From an uncultured Burkholderiales bacterium (GTDB lineage Bacteria > Pseudomonadota > Gammaproteobacteria > Burkholderiales > Burkholderiaceae_C), in assembly GCA_903887325.1 (NCBI GenBank), contig CAISPG010000089.1:1-44202 (forward strand): a DNA stretch of 44,202 bases. The letters run 5' to 3'. The notes beneath the pieces were generated by a model. That model did not search any database. It worked only from the letters and a program-made list of their open reading frames with translations, and was not told where the DNA came from. The first letter of the stretch is position 1. Each line of letters begins with the position of its first letter. Both the position numbers and the translations under genes were made by a program. Shown in pieces: positions 1 through 8,509 of the stretch.

Positions 1-669
1 AACCGTGCCTTTTTGGAAGTTCTCGATGTGCTTGCGGGCAATCTTCATTGAGGTGCGCGGCCAGATGTAGTCCGAACCAATCAGGAAGAAAGACTTGGCT
101 TTCTTTTCTTTTTGCGCCCAGTCCAGGCTGTACAAAATCTGCTGTGTGGCTTCCTGGCCGGTATAGATCACGTTCTTGGACTGCTCCAGGCCTTCATAGA
201 AAGTCGGGTAGTAGAGCAAGCCGTTTTCTTTTTCGAAAACGGGCAACACCGCTTTGCGCGAGGCGGAAGTCCAGCAACCGAAAACGGCGGCACAGTGGTC
301 GTTGATCAACAGTTTTTTGGATTTTTCAGCAAATGTCGGCCAATCGGATGCGCCGTCTTCTTTGATGACTTTGATCTTGCGGCCCAGAATACCGCCCATG
401 GCGTTGATCTGGTCGATGGCCAGTTGTTCGGCCTGTATGGCACCGGTTTCTGAAATCGCCATGGTGCCGGTGGCGGAGTGCAACTGGCCCACGGTCACTT
501 CAGTGTCAGTGATGGCCAGTTTGGTAGTGTTCACGCTGGCTGTGGATTGAGAAAACGACATGCCGGGCAGGCCTGCGACGGAGGCAGCACCGATGGCCTG
601 CAAAATGCGGCGGCGGTCTATGTGCGTGTTGGCGATTTGACTGAATTTGTCATCGGAATCGTGGTTCAT
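1..669 (-). CDS. ABC transporter substrate-binding protein, amide/urea type (UrtA/FmdD-like), partial
   Basis: Reading from the ATG at 669 to the window edge gives 223 residues of a periplasmic type-I binding protein. Its C-terminal part lies outside the window. The N-terminus has a twin-arginine-like export motif (DRRRILQAIG, about residues 18-27) followed by a hydrophobic stretch. The mature part contains TVGQLHSATGTMAISETGA, then ASDWPTFAEKSKKLL, AAVFGCWTSASRKAVLPVFE and YYPTFYEGLEQSKNVIYTG. These are characteristic of the urea/short-chain-amide receptor branch rather than the leucine-type branch. A clear AAGGAG lies 6 nt before the ATG. The gene is divergent from a transporter-kinase fusion whose family often neighbours such uptake systems, so the two-component pair probably controls it. 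The exact substrate (urea, formamide, other amides) cannot be read from this fragment. Confidence 0.85.
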   Translation of the reverse strand, partial: MNHDSDDKFSQIANTHIDRRRILQAIGAASVAGLPGMSFSQSTASVNTTKLAITDTEVTVGQLHSATGTMAISETGAIQAEQLAIDQINAMGGILGRKIKVIKEDGASDWPTFAEKSKKLLINDHCAAVFGCWTSASRKAVLPVFEKENGLLYYPTFYEGLEQSKNVIYTGQEATQQILYSLDWAQKEKKAKSFFLIGSDYIWPRTSMKIARKHIENFQKGTV

Positions 670-732
670 TGAAGGCTCCTTGCGGCTTGGGTTGAAACGA
701 ACGGCGGGAATCGCCGCGCTGGTAGGAAGATT

Positions 733-770
733 AGGGCTAACCCTTGCTTTAAGCCATACGTCAATTGACG
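733..770. promoter_or_regulatory. Palindromes in the divergent control region
   Basis: The region between the two divergent genes contains a perfect 12-bp palindrome, CGTCAATTGACG, at 759-770. A second short inverted repeat (AGGG-CTAA-CCCT) lies at 733-744. The palindrome sits about 90 bp upstream of the receptor gene and 150 bp upstream of the preferred kinase start. A dimeric LuxR-type regulator such as the one encoded at 4256-5155 is a natural candidate ligand. That assignment is inference; only the symmetry is observed. No other gene is visible in the roughly 250 bp gap. Confidence 0.45.
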
Positions 771-921
771 CAGTCTCTTGGGTATGTTGTTAAAAATGAA
801 TGTGAATGGTTCTTGCTTATGCAAATACATGCATGCATCGCACACCCCAACCGCGCACACAAATACCCAGCCTATTTACCGCTTTCGCCGCGCATACAAC
901 GCATGGGTGGCGGACGAAACC

Positions 922-3900
922 ATGGAGGACTACGCACTTCGCTATACGCCTAAAAGTTTCAGGCGCTGGAGTGAATTCAGGGTAGCCAATACCGCCATCG
1001 GCTCGCTGTCTTTTTTGGCTTTAGAAGCCATAGGGGGGGCCATCACCTTGAATTACGGTTTTTCCAATGCCATGTGGGCCATTCTGGCGGTTGGCATACT
1101 GATTTTTTTAACCGGTTTGCCGATTGCTTATTACGCGGCCCGCTACGGATTGGACATGGATTTGCTCACGCGCGGCGCGGGTTTCGGCTATTTGGGCTCG
1201 ACCATCACCTCCTTGATTTACGCGGTGTTCACTTTCATTTTTTTCGCGTTGGAAGCGGCCATCATGGCGCTGGCGTTGCAAATGGTTTTGCCCTGGCCTT
1301 TGGAGCTTTGCTATGTGGTGTCCTCGTTGCTGATACTGCCTTTGGCCATGCGAGGCATCACTTTGATTTCACGTTTGCAGGCTTGGACGCAACCCGTGTG
1401 GTTGTTTTTGCTGGTCTTGCCGTTTGTCTGGATAGCGTTTGAAAAGCCGCAGCTCTATCGCGACTTCGTCGGCATGTCGGGCCTGCGCAGCGGCAGCAGT
1501 GGCTTTGATCCGCTCATGTTTGGTGCGGCGGCAGCTGTGATTTGCTCGCTTGTGGTGCAGATTGGCGAGCAAGTGGATTTTTTGCGCTTTCTCCCGGAAA
1601 AGACATCTGCTAACCATTGGCGCTGGTGGGGCGCGGTGTTGACCGCAGGCCCGGGCTGGATTGCCATGGGCATGTTGAAGATGGCGGGCGGCGCATTTCT
1701 GGCGTTTGCCGCTTTGCAATTTGAAGTGGATCCGCAACGCGTGACCGAGCCTACGCAAATGTTTCTCGCCGGTTTCAAAGAAGCGATTGGCAACCAGGGC
1801 GTTGCTGTCATCGTGACGGTGGTTTTTGTGGTGGTCTCGCAGGTCAAGATCAACCTGACCAATGCCTATGCCGGTTCATTGGCATGGTCCAATTTTTTTG
1901 CCCGGCTCACGCGCAGTCATCCCGGGCGCGTGGTTTGGCTGGTGTTCAATGTGGTGATTGCCACGCTGCTGATGACGCTGGGCGTCTTCGGCGCGCTTGA
2001 AAAAGTATTGGCTGTTTACAGCAATGTGGCGATCGCCTGGGTCGGCGCTTTGGTGGCGGATTTGGTGATCAACAAACCGCTGGGTTTGAGTCCGGCGGGC
2101 ATTGAGTTCAGGCGTGCCCATTTGTATGACTTCAACCCGGTAGGTCTGGGTGCCATGGGATTGGCCGCAGCGGTGGCTTGTGTCGCATTCACCGGCGTGT
2201 TCGGTGAAATGGCAGCCGCGTTTTCGCCGTTCATCGCCTTGGTCTTATCGATAGTGCTTGCCCCCATGCTGGCTTGGCTTACCAAGGGGCGCTATTACCT
2301 GGCGCGTACCCCGGCCCAGCACTGGCAAGCGGGTGAGATCGTGCGCTGTGCAGTCTGCGATAACCAGTTTGAATCCGAGGACATGTCGCATTGTCCGGCC
2401 TACGAAGCACCGATTTGCTCACTTTGCTGTTCATTGGAATCGCGCTGCCATGACAGATGCAAAACAGGTTCGCGCGCCAGTGACCAGTTCAAAGCCCTGG
2501 CGGCTTTGTTGCTGCCAAAAAACTGGGTATTGAAAGTCAATTTCCAATACGGTCAGTATCTTTTTGTGATGCTGGCACTCAGCGCTGTGATGGCATTTCT
2601 GGTGGGTGTGGTGTATTTGCAGGAAAGCATGAGCTCACCCTACCAGGACTTGCGAATGCCATTCATCAAGGTGTTTTCGTTGCTGGCTTTGTTTGCCGCA
2701 GTGTGTGCTTGGTGGGTGGTGCTCAGCACCGCCAGTCGGCGCATGGCGCAGGACGAGTCGGAACACCAGACCCAGCGTTTGCTGGAGGAAATCAGCGCGC
2801 ATGGCCGCACCGATGCGGCTTTGCAAGCAGCCAAGGACCAGGCCGAATCAGCCAGCCTGGCCAAGACGCGGTATGTGGTGGGCATGACGCACGAGTTGCG
2901 CTCGCCGCTCAACAGCATTTTGGGCTACACGCAAATATTGCTTAAGAACAACCGCATTGACGGCTGGTTGCGCGAAACACTGGTCACCGTGCAGCACAGC
3001 GGTCAGCACATGCATGCACTGATTGACGGTTCGCTGGAGTTGGCGCGCATTGAAGAAGGGCGCTTGCGCCTGGACCCGGCGCCGGTGTTGCTGGCCGATT
3101 TACTTGAGGATGTGGAGGGCATGCTGCGCCCGCAGGCACAAGCCAAGGGATTGCATTTTTCATTGCAAACACTGGGTGCAGCGCCGGTGTGTATTCGCGT
3201 CGACGCCAAGCGCTTGCGTCAAATTTTGATCAACCTGTTGTCGAATGCGGTGCGTTTCACCGAACGCGGAGAGGTGTTGCTTCGCTTGGATTTTCGTCAT
3301 CATGTCACCCGCATCGAGGTAATAGACACCGGCATAGGCATTGCACCGCAAGACCAGGAACGCATATTTCTGCCCTTCGAGCGCGGCAGTGCCGGGCGGC
3401 GAGCCAGTGATTCAGGTACCGGCCTGGGCCTGACCATCACGCATTTGCTCACGCATTTGATGGGCGGCGAATTAAAGGTTGACAGCACGCCAGGCAAAGG
3501 CAGCAATTTCACCGTGCGTTTGTACCTGCCGGGGGTGGAGCCTGATCAACTTCTCAACAGCCCCAACCACAAACCATTGCGACCGGCCATCGGCTATCTG
3601 GGGCCGCGCCGCACATTGCTGATTGTGGACGATCAACCGCTGCAAAGGCAGTTGTTGGCCAGTCTGTTGTTGCCTTTGGGCTTTATGTTGATGGAAGCCG
3701 CCAGCGGGCGCGAATGTCTGGAAATTGTTTTGCGCGATCCACCCGACATGGTGTTGTTGGACATCACCATGGATGACTTGGACGGCTGGGAAACAACCGC
3801 CTTGCTGCGCCAGTTGATGCCGCCGGACAAGCTGCCAATCGTCTTTGTCTCAGCCAATCTGTTTGACGATCAGCCTCAGCGATTGCAAAGTTTCAAATGT

Positions 3901-4269
3901 CAAGGTTTTGTCGGTAAACCCATCATCGAGTCTGAATTGATTCATGCTTTGGAGCGCGTGTTGGAAATTGAATGGGTGCGCGACAACACCTTGCGACCTG
4001 CCACTTTGGCTGATCCGCATCTGCTGTTACCGCAGGCGGGTTTGCCGCCTGTGGACCTGCCTGAAGGCTTACGTGAAGAACTGACCCGTCTTGCCAGGCA
4101 AGGCCTTGCCAGCGGTGTGCAGCAGGCATTGCGCCAAGCCTTGGTTACTTACCCGGCGTACAGCCCGGCATTGCAGTCTTTGCAAGCGCTGGCCAATCGT
4201 TTTGATTTTCCTGCCATGATTGAACAACTCACCGAACACCACACAGGGGCTGACCATGACCCCAGCTAA
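922..4269 (+). CDS. Nucleobase-transporter-like (NCS1) / hybrid histidine kinase fusion with receiver domain
   Basis: This 1115-residue membrane protein fuses three modules. Residues about 15-470 resemble NCS1 cytosine/purine permeases, with some twelve hydrophobic segments and motifs such as LDMDLLTRGAGFGYLGSTI. A cytoplasmic knot of eight cysteines follows (C476, C479, C491, C499, C502, C503, C509, C513), suggestive of a zinc site. Two more membrane segments lead to a HisKA domain (MTHELRSPLN, phospho-acceptor H657) and an ATPase domain with N box, DTGIGI and GTGLGLTI. A receiver domain near residues 898-1015 has acidic pair D903/D904, phospho-Asp D947 and K999. About 95 further residues close the protein. 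The ATG at 922 fits the conserved MEDYALRYTPKSF start; GTG 907 or a TTG at 778 would extend it, and none has a convincing ribosome site. The response-regulator gene overlaps its end by 14 nt. Sensing of a transported nucleobase, amide or urea-like compound is inferred. Confidence 0.85.
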   Translation: MEDYALRYTPKSFRRWSEFRVANTAIGSLSFLALEAIGGAITLNYGFSNAMWAILAVGILIFLTGLPIAYYAARYGLDMDLLTRGAGFGYLGSTITSLIYAVFTFIFFALEAAIMALALQMVLPWPLELCYVVSSLLILPLAMRGITLISRLQAWTQPVWLFLLVLPFVWIAFEKPQLYRDFVGMSGLRSGSSGFDPLMFGAAAAVICSLVVQIGEQVDFLRFLPEKTSANHWRWWGAVLTAGPGWIAMGMLKMAGGAFLAFAALQFEVDPQRVTEPTQMFLAGFKEAIGNQGVAVIVTVVFVVVSQVKINLTNAYAGSLAWSNFFARLTRSHPGRVVWLVFNVVIATLLMTLGVFGALEKVLAVYSNVAIAWVGALVADLVINKPLGLSPAGIEFRRAHLYDFNPVGLGAMGLAAAVACVAFTGVFGEMAAAFSPFIALVLSIVLAPMLAWLTKGRYYLARTPAQHWQAGEIVRCAVCDNQFESEDMSHCPAYEAPICSLCCSLESRCHDRCKTGSRASDQFKALAALLLPKNWVLKVNFQYGQYLFVMLALSAVMAFLVGVVYLQESMSSPYQDLRMPFIKVFSLLALFAAVCAWWVVLSTASRRMAQDESEHQTQRLLEEISAHGRTDAALQAAKDQAESASLAKTRYVVGMTHELRSPLNSILGYTQILLKNNRIDGWLRETLVTVQHSGQHMHALIDGSLELARIEEGRLRLDPAPVLLADLLEDVEGMLRPQAQAKGLHFSLQTLGAAPVCIRVDAKRLRQILINLLSNAVRFTERGEVLLRLDFRHHVTRIEVIDTGIGIAPQDQERIFLPFERGSAGRRASDSGTGLGLTITHLLTHLMGGELKVDSTPGKGSNFTVRLYLPGVEPDQLLNSPNHKPLRPAIGYLGPRRTLLIVDDQPLQRQLLASLLLPLGFMLMEAASGRECLEIVLRDPPDMVLLDITMDDLDGWETTALLRQLMPPDKLPIVFVSANLFDDQPQRLQSFKCQGFVGKPIIESELIHALERVLEIEWVRDNTLRPATLADPHLLLPQAGLPPVDLPEGLREELTRLARQGLASGVQQALRQALVTYPAYSPALQSLQALANRFDFPAMIEQLTEHHTGADHDPS

Positions 4270-5155
4270 GCCGTCTGCCGCTGCTCAACGCCACGCCATT
4301 CTGGTGGTGGATGATGATCTTGATTCATTGCGCATGTTGTCTGATGCACTGAGTGTTGAGGGCTATACGGTGCTGGCTGCCCGAGATGCACAAGAGGCTT
4401 TACAGCGGCTGGAGATTGTCATTCCCGACGGCATATTGCTTGACGCGGTGATGCCAGGTATGGATGGGTTTGAATTGTGTCGCGCACTCAAAGTCAATCC
4501 TCACTGGGTGCATATTCCTGTGGTGTTCATGACCGGCTTATCCGAGACAGAACAAATCCTCAAGGGCTTTGCCAGCGGCGGTGTTGATTACGTGGTCAAG
4601 CCTTTGCGTTTGCCGGAAGTGCTGGTACGCCTGGCCACGCACGTAGGCAATGCGCGAGCCGGTCGATTAGCGCGCGAAGCCGTGGACGTGGCCGGATTGG
4701 GTACTGTGGTGCTTGACAGCCTGGGGCGTGTGGCTTGGCGGTCACCGCAGGCCATGCGCTGGTTGCAAGCGGCGTTCGGCGAAGAAGGCGGGCAGCAGGC
4801 TCAGACTTGGCTGCAATCGGCCTTGTCAAGCAGTGAAGTCAGTACCGTTTCAACAGAAAACAACTTGTTGGTCGCGAGGTATTTGGGGGCCAGTGGTATT
4901 TCAGAGTCCATGCTGGTGCTGCACCAGACAGCTGCACATAACGCCAGCGCGGCGCGTCAGCCGGAGGTGCCACTGACGCCGCGCGAAACCGAGGTCTTGT
5001 CCTGGCTGGCCAAGGGCAAGACCAACCGGGACATCGCTGACATACTGGGCATGAGTCACCGCACAGTGAACAAACACTTGGAGCATATTTTTGTCAAGCT
5101 CGGTGTGGAAACCCGATCGGCTGCCACCGCTATCGCGGGGCAGATACTTAAGTAA
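4256..5155 (+). CDS. Response regulator, receiver plus LuxR-type helix-turn-helix
   Basis: This 299-residue regulator partners the overlapping kinase. The N-terminal receiver has the acidic cluster VVDDD (D19-D21), phospho-acceptor D63 within LLDAVMPGMDG, and the conserved Lys in YVVKPL. A linker of about 100 residues has no recognised domain. The C-terminus is a LuxR/FixJ helix-turn-helix (LTPRETEVLSWLAKGKTN onward, from about residue 236, with the recognition helix near MSHRTVNKHLEHIF). The ATG at 4256 is preceded by AGGGG about 8 nt upstream and lies inside the kinase reading frame, which indicates translational coupling. An upstream in-frame TTG at 4220 is less likely. The probable target is the divergent amide/urea uptake operon. 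The gene ends about 30 nt from the convergent MetE-like gene, with no strong terminator visible between them. Confidence 0.9.
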   Translation: MTPAKPSAAAQRHAILVVDDDLDSLRMLSDALSVEGYTVLAARDAQEALQRLEIVIPDGILLDAVMPGMDGFELCRALKVNPHWVHIPVVFMTGLSETEQILKGFASGGVDYVVKPLRLPEVLVRLATHVGNARAGRLAREAVDVAGLGTVVLDSLGRVAWRSPQAMRWLQAAFGEEGGQQAQTWLQSALSSSEVSTVSTENNLLVARYLGASGISESMLVLHQTAAHNASAARQPEVPLTPRETEVLSWLAKGKTNRDIADILGMSHRTVNKHLEHIFVKLGVETRSAATAIAGQILK

Positions 5156-5185
5156 CCTGCGCCGGTTTGCTCCTGCTCAAGTGCT

Positions 5186-6304
5186 TTAGTTGTTGCTCCA
5201 CACCTCTTGCGCAGTCTCAACAACCAAACGCAATTTGTTGCGCTGGTCTTCCACCGCAATATTGTTGCCGTGCACAGTGCTGGAAAAACCGCATTGCGGC
5301 GACAAAGCCAGTTGCGACAGGGGCGCATATTTGGCTGCTTCGTCGATGCGACGCTTCAAGCTGTCTTTGGTTTCCATGGCACCGAATTTGGTGGTCACCA
5401 AACCCAAGACCACCAGTTTGTCTTTGGCTAAGTAGCGCAAAGGGCGGAAGTCACCGCTGCGGTCGTCGTCGTATTCCAGGAAATACGCGTCTATGTTCAT
5501 CTCTGAGAGCAGCGCTTCAGCCACGGGTTCATAGTTGCCAGCAGCAGCGTGCGTGCTTTTGAAATTGCCACGACACAAGTGCATGGCCAGTGTCATGCCG
5601 GCCGGTTTTTGCGCCACCACTTTGTTGATGAACGCCGCGTAGCGGTGCGGCAATTCGTTGGGGTCGTCACCGCGGGCGCGTGCGGCTTCGCGCATTTTGT
5701 CGTCGCACAAATAGGCGAGGTTGGTGTCGTCCATTTGCACATAAGTGCAACCTGCGGCGGCCAGCGAGCGCAATTCATCGCCATAGGCCTTGGCCACATC
5801 GTCGTAAAAAGAAGGGTCAAGTTCGGGATATGCGTCTTTGCTGATACCGGCGCGGCCGCCGCGAAAGTGCAGCATGGTCGGTGAAGGAATAGTCACCTTG
5901 GGCGTGCTGCCCAAGGCGATTTGTGACTTCAGGTAGTTGAAGTCGGCGAGTTGAATGTCTTTCACATGACGCACTTTGTCGATCACACGGATGACGGGCG
6001 GTGCCAGTTCCTGGGTGCCGTCAGGCCGTTCGATGGTGACCGGTATGTCGGTTTTCACGCCACCCATTTGCTCTAAAAAATCGATATGGAAATAAGTGCG
6101 GCGGAATTCGCCGTCGGTGATGGACTTCAAGCCCACGTCTTCTTGGAACTTGACGATCTCGGCAATCGCTTTGTCTTCGACCACACGCAGTTGTTCGGGC
6201 GTGATCTGTCCTTTGGCTTTTTGTTCGCGCGCCTCCAGCAAATAAGCGGGGCGCAAAAAGCTGCCGACATGGTCGAAGCGGGCAGGTATGTGTGGCGCGG
6301 TCAT
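5186..6304 (-). CDS. Stand-alone MetE C-terminal-like (cobalamin-independent) methyltransferase
   Basis: This 372-residue protein matches the catalytic half of cobalamin-independent methionine synthase, the short YxjG-type family without the N-terminal MetE domain. The expected zinc ligands are present: H242 and C244 in MHLCRGNF, E277 in YFLEYDDD and C338 in LSPQCGF. Other family hallmarks are the early DHVGSFLRP and SITDGEFRR segments. It would act in the cytoplasm, transferring a methyl group to a thiol such as homocysteine; the methyl donor is unknown. The ATG at 6304 has AGGAG at good spacing. It is divergent from a GntR/FCD regulator, with a GTATAC site overlapping its likely -10 (TATACT). 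Proximity to the protocatechuate cluster suggests a possible link to methyl groups released from methoxylated aromatics such as vanillate, which is inference only. Confidence 0.85.
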   Translation of the reverse strand: MTAPHIPARFDHVGSFLRPAYLLEAREQKAKGQITPEQLRVVEDKAIAEIVKFQEDVGLKSITDGEFRRTYFHIDFLEQMGGVKTDIPVTIERPDGTQELAPPVIRVIDKVRHVKDIQLADFNYLKSQIALGSTPKVTIPSPTMLHFRGGRAGISKDAYPELDPSFYDDVAKAYGDELRSLAAAGCTYVQMDDTNLAYLCDDKMREAARARGDDPNELPHRYAAFINKVVAQKPAGMTLAMHLCRGNFKSTHAAAGNYEPVAEALLSEMNIDAYFLEYDDDRSGDFRPLRYLAKDKLVVLGLVTTKFGAMETKDSLKRRIDEAAKYAPLSQLALSPQCGFSSTVHGNNIAVEDQRNKLRLVVETAQEVWSNN

Positions 6305-6344
6305 GAGGTCTCCTGTAGGGTTTATGGCGTTCTGATTTGATTTA

Positions 6345-6416
6345 AGTATACAAAAAACCTTGATTTACAAGAAAATAGCCGAATTTTGAAGGTTTTTAAG
6401 CATTAATGTATACAAT
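6345..6416. promoter_or_regulatory. Divergent promoter region with two GTATAC operator-like sites
   Basis: Two copies of the palindromic core GTATAC, each followed by AA, occur at 6346-6351 and 6408-6413, 62 bp apart. The left copy overlaps TATACT, the plausible -10 of the minus-strand methyltransferase gene. The right copy (context ATGTATACAAT) overlaps a plausible -10 of the + strand regulator gene, 16-18 nt after a TTGAAG -35. GntR/FCD regulators commonly bind such short palindromes and repress both themselves and a divergent gene. The symmetry and promoter overlap are seen; binding by this regulator is inferred. Confidence 0.5.
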
Positions 6417-6447
6417 ACGTATGCATGCAGCACGACTTTTCCTGACC

Positions 6448-7209
6448 ATGTCTTCTGAACCAAGCTCGCCCGCCAACGACAACCCGGCTCACTCACAGGC
6501 CGTGCGCGCGCAACTGCGTTTGCGAGAAATGATTCTGGCGGCTGAATTGCCGGCCGGGGCGCGCATTGCGGAACTCACACTGGTTGACAAACTCGGCGTC
6601 TCGCGCACACCGATTCGCACCGCGCTGATGAAGCTAGAGCAAGAAGGATTGCTCGAGTCATTGACCAATGGCGGCTACGCGGTGCGTACCTTTACTGAGC
6701 GCGATGTGTCAGACGCTATCGAGTTGCGCGGCACGCTCGAAGGCTTGGCGGCCCGCTTGGCCGCAGAGCGCGGTTGTGCGCCTGTTCTGCTGGTGGAAGC
6801 GCGCGAGTGCTTGTCAAAAATCGACCAGTTGCTGGCCACCGGCAGTTTGAATGAAGACGCTTTCAGCGCTTACGTGACCCACAACGAAGAGTTTCACGCC
6901 TTGCTCGGAGAAATGGCCGGCAGCGACGTGTTGCGCCGCGAATGGGAGCGGGTCATCGGTTTGCCGTTTGCCTCGCCATCGGGTTTTGTTGTCAGCCAGG
7001 CCCACAGTCCGCAAGCCCGGGATATGTTGATCGTCGCCCAGGATCAGCACCGCCAGGTGCTGCAAGCGATTGAGCGGCGCGAAGGCGCGCGCGCAGAGGC
7101 CATCATGCGCGAGCATTCGCGCTTGGCCCAGCGCAACCTGAGCGAGGCTTTGCGCAACACCGATTTCAATCAAATGCCTGGCGTGCGCTTGATCCGCCGA
7201 CGGGGCTGA
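6448..7209 (+). CDS. GntR-family transcriptional regulator, FCD subgroup
   Basis: The protein has an N-terminal winged helix (AQLRLREMILAAELPAGARI, then LGVSRTPIRTALMKLEQEGL) and an all-helical C-terminal effector domain of the FCD/FadR type, which usually senses small organic acids. In-frame ATGs exist at 6406, 6421 and 6448. The first lies within the putative operator and -10 region, so the start at 6448 (253 residues) fits a transcript beginning near 6420. No good ribosome site precedes any of them. The gene is divergent from the MetE-like gene and lies 125 bp upstream of the aromatic uptake and degradation operon. It probably controls the methyltransferase and itself, and perhaps the operon, although no third GTATAC site was seen before 7335. 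Confidence 0.88.
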   Translation: MSSEPSSPANDNPAHSQAVRAQLRLREMILAAELPAGARIAELTLVDKLGVSRTPIRTALMKLEQEGLLESLTNGGYAVRTFTERDVSDAIELRGTLEGLAARLAAERGCAPVLLVEARECLSKIDQLLATGSLNEDAFSAYVTHNEEFHALLGEMAGSDVLRREWERVIGLPFASPSGFVVSQAHSPQARDMLIVAQDQHRQVLQAIERREGARAEAIMREHSRLAQRNLSEALRNTDFNQMPGVRLIRRRG

Positions 7210-7257
7210 CTACCTGCCCGCCTAAAATTCTTGCCTGCACCTGAGTTTGCGCCCGCT

Positions 7258-7286
7258 TTGACCCTTGTGCAGTAGGCGTTTTTGAT
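7258..7286 (+). promoter_or_regulatory. Candidate sigma-70 promoter for the import/lig operon
   Basis: TTGACC at 7258-7263 and TTTGAT at 7281-7286 are separated by 17 nt, about 50 nt before the first gene of the 13-gene run. The -35 is good and the -10 weak, as expected for a promoter needing activation. This is pattern matching by eye. Confidence 0.35.
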
Positions 7287-7334
7287 TGTTCTCTCAGTTA
7301 AGCTTATCCCTTGTGATTGCCTTGGAGTATTTGA

Positions 7335-8504
7335 ATGAAAACATTGTTGAATCTGCGCGCCCTGTTGATAGCCTTGGGCATGTGCGCTTTGTCTGTGCAA
7401 GCGCAGGAAGCTTTCAAAATCGGACTGATACTGCCCATGACGGGACAACAGGCAACCACCGGCAAACAGATTGAAGCCGCCGCGCGTTTGTTCATGGCGC
7501 AAAACGGCGACAAGGTGGCGGGCCGCAAGATTGAACTCATCATCAAAGACGACGGCGGCATTCCGGATGCAGCCAAGCGGATCGCGCAAGAGTTGGTGGT
7601 GAATGACAAAGTCGGCGTGTTGGGCGGTTTCGGCTTGACGCCGCTGGCGCTGGCCACCGCGCCCATCGCTACCCAATCTAAAACGCCGATGGTGGTGATG
7701 GCTGCGGCCACTTCCATCATCACTGAGGCTTCTCCTTATATTGTTCGCACCAGTTTCACCTTGGCGCAATGTTCTGTCGCCATGGGCGACTGGGCACCGA
7801 AAAACGGCATCAAGCGTGTGGTGACCTTGGTCAGCGATTACGGTCCCGGTATTGACGCAGAACGCTTCTTCAAAGAACGTTTTTTGCTCAATAGCGGCCA
7901 GGTGATTGAAAGCCTGCGTGTGCCTTTGCGCAACCCCGATTTCGCACCGTTTTTGCAAAAAGTGCGCGACCTCAAACCCGATGCGCTGTTTGTGTTTGTG
8001 CCCTCGGGCGCGGGCGCGGCTGTGATGAAACAGTTTCTTGAGCGCGGCATGGACAAGGCCGGTATCAAATTGATAGGCACCGGTGACATGACAGACGATG
8101 ACCAGCTCAACGACATGGGCGACGGTTCTTTGGGTGTGGTGACCAGCCACCATTACTCGGCCATGCATCCAAGCGCGGTCAACAAGAAATTTGTCGAAGC
8201 CTTCAAGAAAGCCAACCACGGCATGCGCCCCAACTTCATGGCGGTCGGCGGTTACGACGGCATGCGCGTGATTTACGAAGCCTTGAAAAACACCAAAGGC
8301 GGACAGGGCGGCGGCGACGCCTTGCTGGCAGCCATGAAAGGTCAGATTTTCGAGAGCCCGCGCGGTCAAATATTCATTGATGCGCAAACCCGTGACATCG
8401 TGCAAAACATTTACTTGCGACGCGTCGAGAAAAAAGACGGCGAACTCTATAACGTCGAGTTCGATGTGATCAAAGAAGTCAAAGACCCCGGCAAGACCAA
8501 GTAA
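7335..8504 (+). CDS. ABC transporter substrate-binding protein (branched-chain/aromatic-acid type)
   Basis: This 389-residue periplasmic receptor begins with a Sec signal peptide (about 23 residues, cleavage likely after VQA). It continues with FKIGLILPMTGQQATTGKQI, typical of the leucine/isoleucine/valine-binding type I fold (Peripla_BP_6). GGAG precedes the ATG. It heads a gene run containing matching LivH-, LivM-, LivG- and LivF-type components and then the protocatechuate 4,5-cleavage enzymes. The ligand is therefore probably an aromatic acid such as protocatechuate or a precursor rather than an amino acid. The ligand assignment is from context only. It is distinct from the amide/urea-type receptor at the left edge. 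Confidence 0.88.
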   Translation: MKTLLNLRALLIALGMCALSVQAQEAFKIGLILPMTGQQATTGKQIEAAARLFMAQNGDKVAGRKIELIIKDDGGIPDAAKRIAQELVVNDKVGVLGGFGLTPLALATAPIATQSKTPMVVMAAATSIITEASPYIVRTSFTLAQCSVAMGDWAPKNGIKRVVTLVSDYGPGIDAERFFKERFLLNSGQVIESLRVPLRNPDFAPFLQKVRDLKPDALFVFVPSGAGAAVMKQFLERGMDKAGIKLIGTGDMTDDDQLNDMGDGSLGVVTSHHYSAMHPSAVNKKFVEAFKKANHGMRPNFMAVGGYDGMRVIYEALKNTKGGQGGGDALLAAMKGQIFESPRGQIFIDAQTRDIVQNIYLRRVEKKDGELYNVEFDVIKEVKDPGKTK

Positions 8505-8509
8505 ATCGC

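Noticed and set aside
778-921. N-terminal extension of the transporter-kinase fusion from TTG 778
   Set aside because: The extra 48 residues have no membrane or domain character and begin close to the palindrome; family-like sequence starts near 922.
7170-8405. 411-residue open frame on the minus strand opposite the ABC receptor gene
   Set aside because: It is His/Gln-rich with no recognisable domain and lies fully opposite a well-supported gene; a shadow of codon bias.
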